The notes under the pieces were generated by a model. The model had not been told where the DNA came from, did not search any database, and saw only the letters and a list, made by a program, of their open reading frames with translations. Shown one piece after another: positions 60,488 through 64,000 of a stretch of 64,000 nt of DNA (positions are counted from its first letter, which is position 1; every line of letters starts with the position of its first letter). The translations under genes and the position numbers were made by a program. The stretch is from Lutibaculum sp963816555 (lineage in GTDB: Bacteria; Pseudomonadota; Alphaproteobacteria; Rhizobiales; Tepidamorphaceae), in assembly GCA_963816555.1 (NCBI GenBank), contig CAWFLD010000007.1, forward strand, positions 124,001 to 188,000. Reading direction: 5' to 3'.

Positions 60488-61411
60488 TTACCCGGGCAGG
60501 TTGAACACGCGCTTTGGGTGCAGTTCGCCCCGTTCGGCCTCGGCAAGCGCGACGAGCTTCTCGCCCGTCGTCGCGTAGACCGTGCCTTCGAGAACGGGCG
60601 CATCCCGTCCACGCAACAGCACCGACTGTCCGTTACGCAGTCGGGCTGCATCCGAGGCCGTCACGGCCAGCGCCGGGATGTCGTCCAGCGCGGTCTCGAC
60701 GGGTCGGAGGGAAGCGGCCAGATCCTCCTGGCCGTCGGCACTATGGCGCAACTCCTCGAGCCGCGCCAGAGAAATCATGTCGTCCTCGGCGAAGGGGCCG
60801 ACGTTCAGCCGGCGCAGCGCCACCACGTGGCCGCGGCAGCCGAGCAGGCGCCCGAGGTCGCGTGCGATGGCCCTGACATAGGTGCCCTTGCCGCACTCGC
60901 AATAGAACTCGGTGACGCCGTCGGCGGTCGGTCCGGTGCGCTCGAGCGTCACGATCTCGACCTGCCGCGAGCGCAGCTCGACCACCTCGCCGTCGCGCGC
61001 CAGGTCGTAGGCGCGGGCGCCGGCGACCTTGACGGCGGAGAACTGCGGCGGAACCTGGTCGACGAGGCCGACGAAGTCGCCGAGGCGGGCGTCGATCTCG
61101 TCGTCGCTCGGAATCCCCTCGCCGGTCGCCGTCACCTCGCCCTCGCGGTCGTCGGTCGAGGTCTCCTCGCCCCACTTCACGGAGAAGCGGTAGCTCTTCT
61201 CGCCGTCGACGACGTAGGGCACCGTCTTGGTCGCCTCGCCGAAGGCGATCGGCAGGCACCCGGAGGCGAGCGGGTCGAGCGTGCCGGCGTGGCCGGCCTT
61301 GCGCGTCCCGAACAGCCGGCGCACGCGCGACACCGCCTCCGTGGAGGTCAGGCCCTCCGGCTTGTCGAGCACGAGCCAGCCATGCACCGTCGCTTTCTCG
61401 CGGCGTCCCAT
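60488..61411 (-). CDS. truB: tRNA pseudouridine(55) synthase
   Basis: A 307-residue TruB making pseudouridine 55 in the T loop. Catalytic Asp in HAGTLDPLASGCLPIAFGEA. VPPQFSAVKVAGARAYDLAR and KGTYVRAIARDLGRLLG are characteristic. It follows rbfA by 8 bases and precedes rpsO in the infB-rbfA-truB-rpsO-pnp order. Confidence 0.94.
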   Translation of the reverse strand: MGRREKATVHGWLVLDKPEGLTSTEAVSRVRRLFGTRKAGHAGTLDPLASGCLPIAFGEATKTVPYVVDGEKSYRFSVKWGEETSTDDREGEVTATGEGIPSDDEIDARLGDFVGLVDQVPPQFSAVKVAGARAYDLARDGEVVELRSRQVEIVTLERTGPTADGVTEFYCECGKGTYVRAIARDLGRLLGCRGHVVALRRLNVGPFAEDDMISLARLEELRHSADGQEDLAASLRPVETALDDIPALAVTASDAARLRNGQSVLLRGRDAPVLEGTVYATTGEKLVALAEAERGELHPKRVFNLPG

Positions 61412-61419
61412 TCCGTCCT

Positions 61420-61827
61420 TCAGTCCTCGTCGTGGTCGAGATCGCGGGCGACTTCCGGCGAGCGCAGGAGCTCGTCGATGTGCCTGGCTTCCTCGAAGCT
61501 CGGGTCGACCTCGAAGCGGAGGTCGGGCATGTACTTCACCTCGACCTTCTTCGCCAGCACGCCGCGCAGGTAGCGGCGATGGCGCATCAGCGCCTCGATG
61601 ACGGCGTTCTGGTCCATGCCGCCGAGCGGCATGACATAGGCGGTGGCGTGCTTCAGGTCCGGGCTCATGCGCACCTCCGGCACGGTGACCGGATGCGTCT
61701 CCAGGACCGGATCGGGGATCTCGTTGCGCTGCAGGATCTCGGCCAGCGCGTGGCGCATGATCTCGCCCACGCGCAACTGGCGCTGGCTCGGGCTGCCGCC
61801 GGCCCCGCGCGGGCTGCGTGCTGCCAT
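61420..61827 (-). CDS. rbfA: Ribosome-binding factor A
   Basis: A 135-residue KH-type 30S maturation factor (QRQLRVGEIMRHALAEILQR, VTVPEVRMSPDLKHATAYVM, EALMRHRRYLRGVLAKKVEV). The acidic C-terminal tail (DLDHDED) is normal. It lies between infB and truB. Confidence 0.93.
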   Translation of the reverse strand: MAARSPRGAGGSPSQRQLRVGEIMRHALAEILQRNEIPDPVLETHPVTVPEVRMSPDLKHATAYVMPLGGMDQNAVIEALMRHRRYLRGVLAKKVEVKYMPDLRFEVDPSFEEARHIDELLRSPEVARDLDHDED

Positions 61828-61894
61828 GACGAAATACCTCGAAATTCAAAAGTGACGGCTCCGGGCGGCGCGTGGCCTGCCCGGAGCCTTCGGA

Positions 61895-64000
<2,106 letters not shown>

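Overview
The window is 64 kb of very GC-rich DNA (about 70% by eye). Gene content and order fit an alphaproteobacterium of the Hyphomicrobiales (Rhizobiales). The supporting signs are an Irr-type iron regulator divergent from fabA-fabB-fabI, the order rhodanese-dnaA-dnaN-recF-gyrB next to rpsT-ech-mutM / ubiE-ubiB-coaBC-dut, and infB-rbfA-truB-rpsO-pnp. Genus and species cannot be told from this.

Region 1 (about 0.2-27.5 kb) is an accessory island for growth on methylated amines. It carries dmmABC (dimethylamine monooxygenase), an XRE-cupin regulator, mgsABC (N-methylglutamate synthase, GlxBCD-like), gmaS (gamma-glutamylmethylamide synthetase), a stand-alone GcvT-fold folate protein, an ammonium/methylammonium transporter with a one-helix partner, a LysR/EamA pair, tdm (TMAO demethylase, DUF1989 plus GcvT domains), a branched-chain-amino-acid-type ABC transporter with a TPR protein, tmm (trimethylamine monooxygenase), a GntR regulator, a second substrate-binding protein without a visible signal peptide, and an APC permease. 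Read together: TMA -> TMAO (Tmm) -> DMA (Tdm) -> methylamine (Dmm) -> gamma-glutamylmethylamide (GmaS) -> N-methylglutamate (Mgs). The methyl groups leave as formaldehyde or methylene-folate. N-methylglutamate dehydrogenase (mgdABCD) is not in the window. AAGAA/TTCTT elements just upstream of -35-like boxes recur before dmmA, mgsA, tdm and, in a weaker form, tmm. This suggests one regulon.

Region 2 (27.5-30.0 kb) is a small variable segment: a DedA membrane protein, unexplained non-coding DNA, and a TacA/TacT (DUF1778/GNAT) toxin-antitoxin pair just downstream of gyrB.

Region 3 (30-47 kb) is the replication and housekeeping core: gyrB, recF, dnaN, dnaA and a rhodanese on the minus strand, a candidate origin-like intergenic region, rpsT, an enoyl-CoA hydratase and mutM. 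On the plus strand follow ubiE, ubiB, coaBC, dut, cysK, a DUF2259 secreted protein and a MoeB/ThiF-family protein.

Region 4 (47-57.7 kb) holds an ECF42-like sigma factor with its YCII/DGPF partner, a TM2 protein, a DUF2254 membrane protein, a glyoxylate/hydroxypyruvate reductase-type dehydrogenase, an SH3 secreted protein, irr, fabA-fabB-fabI and two diguanylate cyclases. Region 5 (57.8-64 kb) is pnp, rpsO, truB, rbfA and the 3' part of infB.

Caution on sequence quality: tdm, livG, livM, livH, the APC permease, gyrB and coaBC carry eleven single-base frame disruptions between them. Because gyrB and coaBC are essential, most of these are probably uncorrected sequencing indels, so these genes are annotated as single loci.
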